64,000 nt of DNA from Flavobacterium sp. CBA20B-1 (GCF_028473145.1 NZ_CP092370.1:1984001-2048000), one strand, 5' to 3'; shown: positions 34,771 through 43,853, numbered from the stretch's first letter. Numbers and translations: made by a program. The notes: generated by a model from the sequence alone, not told the origin.

Positions 34771-36530
34771 TGTTATACTACTAACTTTTCAACATCATCA
34801 CTAAAGTTAATTTCTTGCTTTTTTTGAAATAAAGACCGCTGATAGCATCTAAATTCGACAAAAATGACAAGTTTAGAACCAAAAATACGGCGTTTGAATA
34901 CCGTTTTTCTTCCCGCAACTGCTACAGCCACCATTTTTCTAAAATTATGTCCAAGAGCCATCAGTAGAAATTCTAATTCTACTTTCTCTAAGCCTTTGAA
35001 TGTAAATCTATTAAAATCATTATTGTACTTGAGTTGCCCAAAAACAGCCTCTACTTCTATAGGGCGTTTACTGCGATGTTCCAGCCCTTTCTCGCTCGTT
35101 AATAAATTTCTCGCTCTTTCTTTAAGCTCATTCAAACGGTGATTGACTTCTATTCTGCGATTACCTTTTGCATTGAAACATTCCTCTCGAAGCGGACAAT
35201 TATTACAGTTTTTTGCCTGATAATAAGACACTTGCGATTCGTGTCCGTTGCTCGAAATTCGTTTTCCTTTGCCAACATTTTCCATTCGTTGACCCATCGG
35301 ACAAACGTAAAAATCTTGTTCTTTGTTGTAGAATAAATTCTGAACCAAAAACGGATTATTTTTCATCGTCCGTTTCGTTTCTTTGTGAAAATAATTGTAC
35401 TTCACGTAGGCTTTAATGCTTTTATTTTCAAGCATTTCATAATTTTCTTCGCTCCCATAACCTGCATCGGCAACCACTTCTTTGCTTTGTTTTCCATAGA
35501 GATTTTCAAAACCATCAAGATGCGATTCCAAAGTCGTGGTATCCCCCGGTTTTTGATGGATGGACACGTGGGTAATAAACTGATTTTCAGTTGAAATCTG
35601 CGTATTATAAGCCGGTTTAAGCTGTCCGTTTTTCATGTGATCTTCCTTCATCCGCATAAAAGTAGCGTCGGGGTCGGTTTTGCTGTAAGAATTCCTATTG
35701 CCTAAAGTTTCTAGGTCTTTTTCGTATTTTTCTAATTTTGGAAGATGCTCATCCTGAAGTTTTTGTAGCTCTTTTGCCTGTTTTTTAGTGGGTTCTTTCA
35801 GCTTTTTATTCAAGATCGATAGCTTCTCCCGAAGTTCTTCCGAATTGATGCTTTTAGGTAATTCTTCTTTGTTAATTTCTTGATTATCAGACTGAATAGC
35901 ACTTTCGATATCTGAAAGAATCGTGTTGATTTTAACTTCTAATTTTTCCTTGTATTTTTCAATCGAACCTCTCCAAACAAAAGTATAACGATTCGATTTG
36001 GCTTCGATTTTTGTTCCATCAATGTACTGAATATCAAGACTTACATAGCCCATTTCAACCAGCATTTTCACTACTTCGGCAAATAGTTGTTGAATATGAT
36101 TTTTTAATATTTTCCCTCGAAAGTCGTTAATGGTTCGGAAATCAGGCGTAGAGTTGCCCGAAATGTACATGAAATAGATGTTTTCGGTGAGTGCTTTAGC
36201 TATTTTCCGGCAAGAATAAACGTTTGACAAATAGCTGTAAAACAACACTTTAATCATCATTCTTGGATGATATGCAGAGGTACCACCTCCTTTGTACAAC
36301 TTAATTATATTGCTAATATCCAACGAGTTAACGACCTCTTCGATTAATCGAACAGGGTGATTATTAGGGATTTTATCAAAAATATTAATCGGAAAAAGTT
36401 CAGGACTATTGCCTGTTTGATTTTTAAAAACTACCTTAGCCATTGTTGGTTTTTTGTGCAACTCTAAGATAATTATTTTGGAGAAAAAATACAACAAAAA
36501 AAAGCTGTCCGACTTTTCGGACAGCTTCTT
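34742..36530 (-). mobile_element. IS1182-family insertion sequence
   Basis: The ends are imperfect inverted repeats: AAGAGGCTGTCC at the left and, in reverse complement, AAGAAGCTGTCC at the right. Each end is also a hairpin on its own (34742-34770 and 36502-36527). The single transposase gene fills the space between. Length is about 1.79 kb, usual for the family. No target duplication could be recognised, so the outer limits are uncertain by a few bases. The right end lies 1-2 bp from the stop codon of the enoyl-CoA hydratase gene. Confidence 0.8.
34773..36443 (-). CDS. IS1182-family DDE transposase
   Basis: The 556-residue transposase starts at 36443 (MAKVVFKNQTGNSPELFPIN). The N-terminal DUF772-type domain is seen in YHPRMMIKVLFYSYL and SCRKIAKALTENIYFMYISG. 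Catalytic acidic residues lie in YIDGTKIEAKSNRYTF and VVADAGYGSEENYEML, with the third in the C-terminal RPIEVEAVFGQLKYN. A Cys cluster CPLREECF, usual in this family, precedes it. A coiled coil fills residues 190-260. The frame is intact, so the element may be active. An upstream in-frame ATG at 36551 lies outside the IS end and is rejected. Confidence 0.93.
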   Translation of the reverse strand: MAKVVFKNQTGNSPELFPINIFDKIPNNHPVRLIEEVVNSLDISNIIKLYKGGGTSAYHPRMMIKVLFYSYLSNVYSCRKIAKALTENIYFMYISGNSTPDFRTINDFRGKILKNHIQQLFAEVVKMLVEMGYVSLDIQYIDGTKIEAKSNRYTFVWRGSIEKYKEKLEVKINTILSDIESAIQSDNQEINKEELPKSINSEELREKLSILNKKLKEPTKKQAKELQKLQDEHLPKLEKYEKDLETLGNRNSYSKTDPDATFMRMKEDHMKNGQLKPAYNTQISTENQFITHVSIHQKPGDTTTLESHLDGFENLYGKQSKEVVADAGYGSEENYEMLENKSIKAYVKYNYFHKETKRTMKNNPFLVQNLFYNKEQDFYVCPMGQRMENVGKGKRISSNGHESQVSYYQAKNCNNCPLREECFNAKGNRRIEVNHRLNELKERARNLLTSEKGLEHRSKRPIEVEAVFGQLKYNNDFNRFTFKGLEKVELEFLLMALGHNFRKMVAVAVAGRKTVFKRRIFGSKLVIFVEFRCYQRSLFQKKQEINFSDDVEKLVV

Positions 36531-36531
36531 T

Positions 36532-37293
36532 TTATTTCCCCTTAAAAGCATTCAATGCATTCACAGTAAAATCAGACAAAACCAATTTGCCCGAAATCGC
36601 AGCGCGTTCTTTTAAAAGTGTATACCAATTTTCGGTGCCTTCCCATAAAACTTTTTTCATTTCATATAAAGCTTCCGGATTGTAACTGCTTAAACGGGTG
36701 GTGAATTGTTCCAAGGCTTTATCCATTTGTGCGGCATCGTCAAACAATTCTGTGAATAATTTATTGTCAAAAGCCCAATTAGCAGTTTTCCAATTTTCGG
36801 CGTCTAACGTCATTTCGGCTAAAGCAGGTTTTCCAATTTTGCGGCTCACGGCAGGTTCAATCACAAACGGACCAATACCAATTGCCAGTTCTGATAATTT
36901 AATCGAAGCATTTTTGGTAGCAAACGTATAATCGCAGGCTGCTGCCAAACCAACGCCACCACCCACAGTTTTCCCTTGAATACGACCAATAATTATTTTG
37001 TTCGATTTTCTCATGGCATTTATAACATTGGCAAATCCGCTGAAAAACTGTCCGCCTTGCTCTAAATTGCTTACCTGCAACAATTCATCAAACGAAGCAC
37101 CTGCGCAAAAAGCTTTTTCGCCCGCACTTTTCAACACAATAACTCGAACTTCGTTATTCGTATTTAAAGCATTAATGGCATTTGTTAATTCTGCCAGTTG
37201 CGAACTTGGGAATGAATTACTTGCCGGATGAAAAAATTCTACAAAAGCAATAGTATCCTTAAAAGTAGTTGTAACGTATGATGTTGTTTCCAT
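36532..37293 (-). CDS. enoyl-CoA hydratase/isomerase family protein
   Basis: The 253-residue crotonase-fold protein shows CoA-binding and oxyanion-hole segments AGEKAFCAGASFDEL and GRIQGKTVGGGVGLAAACDY, with the later FATKNASIKLSELAIGIGP. The catalytic acid position expected in the ELAIGIGP region is not the usual Glu-Gly-Leu-Gly-Leu-Pro, so the precise reaction cannot be named. It may be a methylglutaconyl-CoA or short-chain enoyl-CoA hydratase. A TATCTTTG box at 37323-37316 on the minus strand is a likely -7 element. The stop codon abuts the IS1182-type element, which now supplies the nearest terminator hairpin. Confidence 0.9.
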   Translation of the reverse strand: METTSYVTTTFKDTIAFVEFFHPASNSFPSSQLAELTNAINALNTNNEVRVIVLKSAGEKAFCAGASFDELLQVSNLEQGGQFFSGFANVINAMRKSNKIIIGRIQGKTVGGGVGLAAACDYTFATKNASIKLSELAIGIGPFVIEPAVSRKIGKPALAEMTLDAENWKTANWAFDNKLFTELFDDAAQMDKALEQFTTRLSSYNPEALYEMKKVLWEGTENWYTLLKERAAISGKLVLSDFTVNALNAFKGK

Positions 37294-37363
37294 TTAAAAA
37301 TTTAGTTTGATAATACAAAGATAAACCATGTTGGCAATTTGTGATTTATTTTTGATAAATATG

Positions 37364-37371
37364 TACATTTG
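37364..37371 (+). promoter_or_regulatory. probable -7 box
   Basis: TACATTTG, an exact TAnnTTTG match, 21 bp before the ATG at 37393. A TTTG at 37338-37341 is a possible -33 element with a 22-bp spacer. Confidence 0.55.
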
Positions 37372-37392
37372 CACCGTTTTAAAAGCACAAAC

Positions 37393-38970
37393 ATGTTTAA
37401 ATATTTCATAACCTTATTTAGTTTTTCTTTTGCGGTATCGGCACAACAAACAAATACGGTTTATTATGCAGCGCCTTATTTGCAGATTGAAGATGTACAG
37501 AAAAAAGCAGTTGCTGATGCCAATGATTTTGGATACAACATTTTAGTTCACCCAAAAGAACACTTTGTGAAAGAAGGTTTTTTTATGTGGGTAGATGATC
37601 AATGGTACGAAATTTTAAACAGTAAGGATCTTTTTATACCTTATCAAGATTTTAAAACACTTTTTACCATATCGAAAGATAACAAAAATCCTTTAAAAAT
37701 AAAAGACGTAAACGATGTGGTTTACCTTTTTCCGATTGAAGCACTTGATAGTTACATTGTTTCACCGTCTGATTTTGTAACACTTTCGCAAACCATTCAA
37801 AAACAAGATTTAATTACCTACACAAAACCTGCGGAGGTTGTTGCAGAAAAAAAACCAGTTGTTTTAGATGTGATCGATGTGGTGGAAGTACCAAAAAAAG
37901 AGGCTCAAACTGTAATTGAAAAAGAAGGTAATACTTTAGTTTCTACAAAAGAAGAAACAACTGTTACAACAGAATTAACAAAGCTAAATACCAACGAACA
38001 GGTTTTGATTACCAGCGAAAACCCACAATCGGTTTTGTTAGATGTGATGGATGTGGTTGAAGTAGTAAAACGTGAAGAAATACCTTTTGATCCAACACAA
38101 AATACGGTTGTTGATAATCAGCCTGAAATAGTAGCAGAAAAACCAAAAGTTGAAGAGCAGATAACAGAAGAAGTTCCTGTGAAAATTGCAGCAAAAAACA
38201 CATTGATTATCCCAAATCCAAGCAACGATTACGAAATTGCCGTTAACGAAGGTTTTGACGGAACGGTAACCGAATGGGTTGAAATGATCGATGCCAAAGG
38301 AGGAAAAACGGCATACCAACAAGCGGTTGACAAAGGATATAAAGGCACAGAAGAAGAGTGGATGAAAATGCTTTGGGGACGAGAAGTGGATGTGGAAATT
38401 GCCAAACGCGATAAAACCACAGCAATTGTAACCGAATGGATTCAGTCATTGAAAACATCGAAAGGAAGCTCGCCTTACGAAATGGCCTTAAAACACGGTT
38501 TTTATGGAACATTTACTGAATGGGTAGAATCAGTAATAGGAACCGATGGCGAAAAAGCATACGAACACGCAAAAGAAAAAGGGTTTGAAGGAACATATAA
38601 AGAATGGATTCAAAAACAATTGAACCAATCCAATCAAGAAGTATTGCGAAAAGAGCAATTGTCTAAAACACAAATGTTTGTGGCACCAAATGTATTAATG
38701 CCATTGCAAGCAACAGCAAATGAGCCGCTAACTTTTGATTTATACGATTACTACAATCAGTTTTATGGCGCGCCAATGGTTAGTAGTGCCGGTGAAAACA
38801 ACAATGCTTTAGAAATAAAACCTACAGATTTGGAATATCAAATTACGTGGTTTGAAAAAGATAAAGTAAAAATTATAGAACTAACCAAAGAAGGTGTTTT
38901 AAAATACCAACCGTTAGAAGGTGTTTTGGATACCAATACCAAACTAAATGTGCGGTATGTTTTGAAGTAA
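37393..38970 (+). CDS. secreted protein with GF-GT-EW repeats
   Basis: The 525-residue protein has a signal peptide (MFKYFITLFSFSFAVSAQQ). An N-terminal domain (20-140) is followed by a Glu/Val-rich linker with a duplicated LDVIDVVEVPKKE / LDVMDVVEVVKRE. Four or five 22-40-residue repeats follow (about 285-420; YEIAVNEGFDGTVTEWVEMI, YQQAVDKGYKGTEEEWMKML, YEMALKHGFYGTFTEWVESV). A C-terminal β-domain ends it (440-525). The repeat A(V/L)xxGFxGTxxEW is the short motif otherwise met in phage tail-fibre and collagen-like surface proteins. There is no T9SS sorting domain. Start chosen at the ATG, not at an upstream TTG. Function unknown. Confidence 0.7.
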   Translation: MFKYFITLFSFSFAVSAQQTNTVYYAAPYLQIEDVQKKAVADANDFGYNILVHPKEHFVKEGFFMWVDDQWYEILNSKDLFIPYQDFKTLFTISKDNKNPLKIKDVNDVVYLFPIEALDSYIVSPSDFVTLSQTIQKQDLITYTKPAEVVAEKKPVVLDVIDVVEVPKKEAQTVIEKEGNTLVSTKEETTVTTELTKLNTNEQVLITSENPQSVLLDVMDVVEVVKREEIPFDPTQNTVVDNQPEIVAEKPKVEEQITEEVPVKIAAKNTLIIPNPSNDYEIAVNEGFDGTVTEWVEMIDAKGGKTAYQQAVDKGYKGTEEEWMKMLWGREVDVEIAKRDKTTAIVTEWIQSLKTSKGSSPYEMALKHGFYGTFTEWVESVIGTDGEKAYEHAKEKGFEGTYKEWIQKQLNQSNQEVLRKEQLSKTQMFVAPNVLMPLQATANEPLTFDLYDYYNQFYGAPMVSSAGENNNALEIKPTDLEYQITWFEKDKVKIIELTKEGVLKYQPLEGVLDTNTKLNVRYVLK

Positions 38971-38972
38971 TA

Positions 38973-40031
38973 TCACCCCACCAACTGATCCAAAATTTTA
39001 ATATACAATTCTACACCTTCTTCAATTTCGTGAACATACACAAATTCATCTGCGGTGTGTGAACGAGCCGAATTTCCCGGTCCTAATTTCAACGACGGAA
39101 TTTTTAAAACTGCCTGATCGCTTGTAGTTGGTGAACCGTACGTTGTTCTGCCTAAATGTTTTCCGGCTTTTACAATTGGGTGATCTAACGAAATAAACGA
39201 CGGACGCAAACGAGTAGATCGGGGTTTAATTTCGCATTTGGTATGTGCTTTAATAATATCTAAAACCTCTTCATTGGTGTAAGCATCGGTAATGCGAACA
39301 TCAACCACAAAATCGCAGCTCGATGGCACTACATTGTGCTGTGTTCCCGCATTTATCATGGTGACCGACATTTTTATCGGTCCGAACATTTCAGACTGTT
39401 TAGGAAACTCAAAAGTATTAAACCATAATATATCTTCAATAGCATTGTAAATAGCATTTTCGCCTTCGTTGCGTGCTGCGTGTCCCGATTTTCCAAGTGA
39501 AGTGCATTCCAAAACCATCAAACCTTTTTCAGCAACCGCCAAATGCATCTGCGTGGGTTCGCCAACTATTGCAAAATCTAATGCGCCTAATTTTGGTACT
39601 ACAAATTCCAAACCGTGTCTGCCTAAAATTTCTTCTTCGGCAGTGGCAGCAATCACTAAATTGTATTTTAAATTCGGCTTTTCGTAATAATGCAGAAAGG
39701 TAGCAATCAACGAAACCAAGCATCCGCCGGCATCATTTGATCCCAATCCATACAATTTTCCATCGATTATTTCTGCTAAAAAAGGATCACGGGTATAATC
39801 GATATTCGGGCGAACGGTATCGTGGTGCGAGTTTAATAAAATAGTAGGTTTAAGCGGATCGTAATATTTGTTAAAAGCCCAAACATTGTTCAGTTCGCGG
39901 TGTGTTTCCACGCCAAAATTCTTTATGAATGTGTCAATAATTTCGGCCGTTTTATCTTCTTCTTTACTGAACGATGGTGTTTTTATTAAATCAATCAGCA
40001 GCCCAATGCTTTTTTCTTTTAAATTTTTCAT
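38973..40031 (-). CDS. M20-family amidohydrolase, probable N-acetylornithine/acetylcitrulline deacetylase
   Basis: The 352-residue zinc peptidase-fold enzyme has metal ligands in NSHHDTVRP (His, Asp) and GSNDAGG (bridging Asp). The catalytic Glu pair is in ATAEEEILG, GEPTQMHLAVAEKG follows, and the last His is in ARSHTADEFV. A dimerisation lid domain lies at about 165-275. The closest known groups are ArgE-type deacetylases, which in Bacteroidota act on N-acetylated citrulline or ornithine. No other arginine genes are in this window, so the substrate is inferred. The start overlaps the glycosyltransferase stop by 4 bp (ATGA), indicating coupling. Confidence 0.85.
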   Translation of the reverse strand: MKNLKEKSIGLLIDLIKTPSFSKEEDKTAEIIDTFIKNFGVETHRELNNVWAFNKYYDPLKPTILLNSHHDTVRPNIDYTRDPFLAEIIDGKLYGLGSNDAGGCLVSLIATFLHYYEKPNLKYNLVIAATAEEEILGRHGLEFVVPKLGALDFAIVGEPTQMHLAVAEKGLMVLECTSLGKSGHAARNEGENAIYNAIEDILWFNTFEFPKQSEMFGPIKMSVTMINAGTQHNVVPSSCDFVVDVRITDAYTNEEVLDIIKAHTKCEIKPRSTRLRPSFISLDHPIVKAGKHLGRTTYGSPTTSDQAVLKIPSLKLGPGNSARSHTADEFVYVHEIEEGVELYIKILDQLVG

Positions 40032-41059
40032 TCGTATAAATTCGTGCTAATTTTTGCAACAACTTCTTCAGGTGCTATGCTTTGCATTACATCTTCATAA
40101 CCAGCTACTATTTTGTTTCCGTAAACCGATGTAGGCAAAAACGGATAGTTTTCTAAATTGGGAATCAAACTGTTTGCTAACGGCTGGTTAAACGGTACAA
40201 AACCTGCAAAAGGATGCGTGTTTCCCCACAACGTAACCACTTTTATGCCGTACATTGCAGCAATATGTGCGTTGCCCGAATCCATTGAAAGCATTACATC
40301 TAAATGCGGAATAAACTGCAATTCTTGTTTAAAAGTGAGTTTATTGGCAATTATTATAACGTTTTCTAGATTTTGTTGCAGGTTTTTTAACGCATTTAAT
40401 TCATTTTTTCCACCAAACAAGAATATTTTGTGATTTGGATTTTCGGCAAGATTTAAAATAACCTTTTGCATTAATTCAGTTGGATACACTTTTGTTTGAT
40501 ATTGAGCAAAAGGGGCAATCCCAATCCATTTGTTGTTTAATTTTTCGGTAGTTACTTTTAGAATTTCATCAGACAAAACCGTTTTTTCTGGGAAAGAAAT
40601 TTTAGATAGATTAACCTTAAAACCTAATTGTGCCAAAGTATCAACATGACGGTCAACCATTGGTTTTACAGGTTTTAATACTTTTTTTTCTAATCGGGTT
40701 AATTCTTTTTTCTCTTTTCTGCCTTTATCGGTAAAAGCTGTTTTTGTTCTGGGTAATGCAAAAAAGGTCCGAAGAATTTTTGAGCGCAATACATTATGAA
40801 AATCGGCAACCATATCAATTTTTAGTTGTTTCAGCACTTTAAATAATCGGTAAATTCCAAAAAATCCTTTGTGACGGTTTTCCAGATCAACTCCAAAAAA
40901 AGCAACCCGATCCATATCATCAAAAAAAGGTTTGAAAAAAGGTCGAGAAACCACGGTGACTTTCACATTTGCATGCTGCTGAACCAACGCCCGAATTACA
41001 GGAACTGTCATGGCAACATCGCCCATTGCCGATAATCGTATGACTAAAATATGCTTCAT
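40028..41059 (-). CDS. glycosyltransferase family 9 (heptosyltransferase-like)
   Basis: The 343-residue two-domain GT-B enzyme has the N-terminal signature ILVIRLSAMGDVAMTVPVIRAL and ends its first domain near residue 160. The C-terminal domain has the donor site WIGIAPFAQYQTKVYP and the family motif LDVMLSMDSGNAHIAAMYGIKVVTLWGNTHP. Such enzymes add heptose or related sugars to the lipopolysaccharide core at the inner face of the inner membrane. It lies between a small membrane protein (1-bp gap) and the deacetylase (4-bp overlap), with a DUF4254 gene just upstream. That combination supports an envelope role. Confidence 0.92.
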   Translation of the reverse strand: MKHILVIRLSAMGDVAMTVPVIRALVQQHANVKVTVVSRPFFKPFFDDMDRVAFFGVDLENRHKGFFGIYRLFKVLKQLKIDMVADFHNVLRSKILRTFFALPRTKTAFTDKGRKEKKELTRLEKKVLKPVKPMVDRHVDTLAQLGFKVNLSKISFPEKTVLSDEILKVTTEKLNNKWIGIAPFAQYQTKVYPTELMQKVILNLAENPNHKIFLFGGKNELNALKNLQQNLENVIIIANKLTFKQELQFIPHLDVMLSMDSGNAHIAAMYGIKVVTLWGNTHPFAGFVPFNQPLANSLIPNLENYPFLPTSVYGNKIVAGYEDVMQSIAPEEVVAKISTNLYE

Positions 41060-41060
41060 T

Positions 41061-41360
41061 TTAATTGCCTAAAGTCTGCAAAATATTATACGAAAATTCT
41101 AAAACAGGTTTGTAAGCCATTGAAAAAGCCAACAGCGGAATAATCATAAAGAAAATACCTATATAAAACCATATTTTTGATTGATTTTGCTGCAACAATT
41201 TTGCAAAAAGATATATTAAAAGGTAATAAACACTTAAAATGCCCAACGGAATAAAAAGCAATTGCGCATAAGCATCGAAAAATTGCCAAATGAATACGCC
41301 AATTAAAAGTATCAAAATGGAGAAAATAAATACCTGCGCTATTTTTAAAAGTTTGTTCAT
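41061..41360 (-). CDS. small membrane protein, three helices
   Basis: The start at 41360 gives MNKLLKIAQVFIFSILILL and 99 residues. The longer frame to 41399 would begin inside the upstream terminator and is rejected. Hydrophobic segments at about 7-27, 33-54 and 65-83 make it an inner-membrane protein. It is not assigned to a family. It is co-transcribed with the glycosyltransferase, one base apart. Confidence 0.7.
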   Translation of the reverse strand: MNKLLKIAQVFIFSILILLIGVFIWQFFDAYAQLLFIPLGILSVYYLLIYLFAKLLQQNQSKIWFYIGIFFMIIPLLAFSMAYKPVLEFSYNILQTLGN

Positions 41361-41367
41361 AGTAAAA

Positions 41368-41396
41368 AAAGACTTTCTGTTTTTAAGAAAGTCTTT
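41368..41396 (-). terminator. terminator of the DUF4254 gene
   Basis: An 11-bp stem (AAAGACTTTCT / AGAAAGTCTTT) followed on the minus strand by a run of T, 9 bp after the DUF4254 stop and just before the next start. Confidence 0.85.
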
Positions 41397-41405
41397 CAAA
41401 AGTAC

Positions 41406-42011
41406 TTATTTTTTATTTTGATACAATACCGGATTCAATTCTTCGTCGTTATACATTTTCATTTGTTTGTACACTTTCATGAATTTGTCGCCGTTTTCAA
41501 TATCTTCAATCAATTGGCTGATCGATGTAAACATATCTTGTTTTTGTTCTAAAAGCACATCCAATTTTGCTTGACATTTTGCACGATGCTCTTCTGATGC
41601 GTCTGAGCGCGTAGCTTCCTCTTCCATGTGGTAAATTTTCAATGCCAAAATAGACAAACGATCCATTGCCCAAGCCGGACTTTCGGTATTGATTTTTGCG
41701 TTTGGTTTTACGGGAACGTTTTTGTATTTATCCAAAAAATAGCTGTCGATATATTCCACCATATCGGTTCGCACTTGGTTCGATGCATCGATTTTACGTT
41801 TTAAAACCAAAGCAGCCACCGGATCAATCTGCGGATCGCGAATAATGTCTTCATAATGCCATTGCACGGTATCAACCCAGTTTTTCGCATACAGCAAATG
41901 TTCAATAGAACCTTTTTCGTATGGGTTTGCTATTGGTTGGTTAACATCGTCGAACTTATGGTAATCTTCGATACTTTTTTCAAAAACAGGAAAAGCTAAT
42001 TCTGCAAACAT
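41406..42011 (-). CDS. DUF4254-domain protein
   Basis: The 201-residue soluble helical protein shows the DUF4254 pattern IEHLLYAKNWVDTVQWHYED, VAALVLKRKIDASNQVRTDM and WAMDRLSILALKIYHMEEE. Its biochemical role is not known. The family is confined largely to Bacteroidota and is found, as here, next to a family 9 glycosyltransferase. A part in lipopolysaccharide or envelope synthesis is therefore plausible but unproven. It has its own promoter and terminator. Confidence 0.88.
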   Translation of the reverse strand: MFAELAFPVFEKSIEDYHKFDDVNQPIANPYEKGSIEHLLYAKNWVDTVQWHYEDIIRDPQIDPVAALVLKRKIDASNQVRTDMVEYIDSYFLDKYKNVPVKPNAKINTESPAWAMDRLSILALKIYHMEEEATRSDASEEHRAKCQAKLDVLLEQKQDMFTSISQLIEDIENGDKFMKVYKQMKMYNDEELNPVLYQNKK

Positions 42012-42029
42012 TGTTATAATTTTTATTTA

Positions 42030-42058
42030 CAAATATAGTTTTAATACTTTTACAACAA
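42030..42058 (-). promoter_or_regulatory. promoter of the DUF4254 gene
   Basis: Minus-strand TTG at 42058-42056, 18-bp spacer, TATATTTG at 42037-42030; an exact match to the Bacteroidota promoter, 19 bp before the ATG. Confidence 0.65.
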
Positions 42059-42078
42059 CAAAATTCATTAGTAAACTT

Positions 42079-42720
42079 ATGCATATTCACTATATATCAG
42101 AGCAGAACAGTATTTTAAATCATTTTTTGGCACAATTGCGCGATGTTCATGTACAGATAGATTCCATGCGTTTTCGTAAAAACATGGAACGAATAGGCGA
42201 GATTATGGCTTATGAATTAAGCAAGAAATTGTTGTATAAAGAAGCTTCGATTAAAACACCACTTGGCACAAAAGATACCATGCTGATTAAAGATGAGGTG
42301 GTTTTGTGTTCGATACTTCGTGCCGGATTGGCTTTGCACACCGGTTTTATGAGTTTTTTTGATGAAGCCGAAAACGGATTTGTATCGGCAGCACGCACTC
42401 ACGGAGCCGAAGAAATTTTGGTAGAATATCAGGCAGCACCTTCGTTTGATGGAAAATGTTTGCTTTTGTTGGATCCCATGTTGGCAACGGGGCATTCGAT
42501 GGTTGCAGTGATAAACCAATTAATGAAAAAAGAACAACCAAAAGAAATTCATATCTGTATAGTTATTGCCGCACCGGAAGGCATCGAATATTTAAAAAAG
42601 TATCTGCCTGAAAAGATTCATTTGTGGGTGGCAAGTTTAGACGATTGTTTAAATGAAAACAAATATATTATCCCCGGAATTGGCGATGCAGGCGATTTGG
42701 CTTACGGTGAAAAGTTATAA
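42079..42720 (+). CDS. upp: uracil phosphoribosyltransferase
   Basis: The 213-residue salvage enzyme makes UMP from uracil and PRPP. Visible motifs are the RxxxxR helix FRKNMERIGEIMAYELSK, the flexible loop region VLCSILRAGLALHTGF, and the PRPP-binding loop LLLLDPMLATGHSMVAVI. The uracil-binding C-terminal stretch is YIIPGIGDAGDLAYG. All are intact. The gene is transcribed divergently from DUF4254 and converges on a membrane-protein gene, with a hairpin between. Confidence 0.97.
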   Translation: MHIHYISEQNSILNHFLAQLRDVHVQIDSMRFRKNMERIGEIMAYELSKKLLYKEASIKTPLGTKDTMLIKDEVVLCSILRAGLALHTGFMSFFDEAENGFVSAARTHGAEEILVEYQAAPSFDGKCLLLLDPMLATGHSMVAVINQLMKKEQPKEIHICIVIAAPEGIEYLKKYLPEKIHLWVASLDDCLNENKYIIPGIGDAGDLAYGEKL

Positions 42721-42727
42721 ATAAAAA

Positions 42728-42754
42728 ATAACCCATGCCGGGTGCATGGGTTAT
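42728..42754 (-). terminator. hairpin terminator
   Basis: Perfect 11-bp stem, ATAACCCATGC / GCATGGGTTAT, with a 5-base loop. The T run follows on the minus strand, so it mainly serves the membrane-protein gene that ends at 42816; on the plus strand it may also slow readthrough from upp. Confidence 0.8.
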
Positions 42755-42815
42755 CAGAAAACATTAAAATTCTAAAACACGTTTAGAATTTTGAATTTAG
42801 GGTCTACAAATATAA

Positions 42816-43745
42816 TTATAATTTCAATAAAAACAACAATAAACTTACACATAAAATTGTAGCCAAAACCGCTTCTTTCACCCAATAAACCTTTGTACTT
42901 GCCACAAAGTTTCCACCGATAATTGATAATGGAAAAAAGGTAAACACCAATAAACCGTTTGATTTTTCGGGCGATATCACATAAATAGCAGCTCCGATGA
43001 CAAAGCAAAACACAATGTTTTTGTAAAGAGTGATTTGGTTAGTTGCTATGGTTTTTAAATTAGTAACCTGATAGAATGTGAACAATACAGATACAGTTGC
43101 CAAAAAAGCCAATGCAATGTTTTGATAAATATTTTCAAAATAGCTAAAATCGATACTCATATCATATTTATCAGTCCAAAATGCTACTAGATTGATATCG
43201 TAAAACAAACTATAGATATAAAAAAGAATCGTAACAGTGAGCAATGCAATAAACGGAATGATCCAATGGCGGTAATCTTGCCCCACATACCAAATAATGG
43301 TTAGATAAATCATCAAGAAATAAAGAATAGTCCACGATTCAAACAAAGTTGCCATAAAAATCCACAAGCTGGCATCAAAAATTTTTAATTTGGGTTCATT
43401 TAATGTTTGCAAAGAAATAATTCTGCGCAAGGCCAACAACACCAATAAATTGGCAATGATTAACTGGGAATCATCATAAAAGGTGGGAAAAAGTATTAAA
43501 AAGCAAGCATATAAAAACAACGAATATAAATTGTTTACCGCTAAATAGTTTTTTAAAGTGATGAATTGAATCAACAAAACCGAAAGCACTACTGCTACAA
43601 ACAAAAAGCTTTTTTCTATAATAGCTGTGGGCGATTGCAACCATTTCAAATCGCTTATTAAATGTAGAAAATAAGTAGCTAAAAGCATAAAACCTATTAC
43701 TACATAACCAATTGGTTTACTTTTTGAAAAAAGATTTGCAAGCAT
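42816..43745 (-). CDS. multi-pass membrane protein, DUF6427-like
   Basis: The 309-residue protein has nine or ten hydrophobic helices (IGYVVIGFMLLATYFLHLI, FVAVVLSVLLIQFITL, ILYFLMIYLTIIWYVGQDYR). In Flavobacteriaceae a protein of this kind is regularly encoded next to upp and annotated as DUF6427. That assignment rests on context and general pattern. No catalytic motif is visible, and its role is unknown. Confidence 0.75.
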   Translation of the reverse strand: MLANLFSKSKPIGYVVIGFMLLATYFLHLISDLKWLQSPTAIIEKSFLFVAVVLSVLLIQFITLKNYLAVNNLYSLFLYACFLILFPTFYDDSQLIIANLLVLLALRRIISLQTLNEPKLKIFDASLWIFMATLFESWTILYFLMIYLTIIWYVGQDYRHWIIPFIALLTVTILFYIYSLFYDINLVAFWTDKYDMSIDFSYFENIYQNIALAFLATVSVLFTFYQVTNLKTIATNQITLYKNIVFCFVIGAAIYVISPEKSNGLLVFTFFPLSIIGGNFVASTKVYWVKEAVLATILCVSLLLFLLKL

Positions 43746-43792
43746 TAACGATATTATTTAATTTTTGTAAATAAGTTGTTGATAATTTTTTT

Positions 43793-43800
43793 TACTTTTG
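43793..43800 (+). promoter_or_regulatory. probable -7 box
   Basis: TACTTTTG, an exact TAnnTTTG match, 53 bp before the ATG of the small gene at 43854. The TTG triplets upstream are not at the usual distance. Confidence 0.45.
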
Positions 43801-43853
43801 TTGCAAAGTTAGAATTAAACTGAAATTAAACATAAATAATTAATAACAATATT

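Noticed and set aside
34742..36530. target-site duplication for the IS1182-type element
   Set aside because: Flanking bases TTGAAT and TTTATT do not form a convincing direct repeat, so none is claimed.
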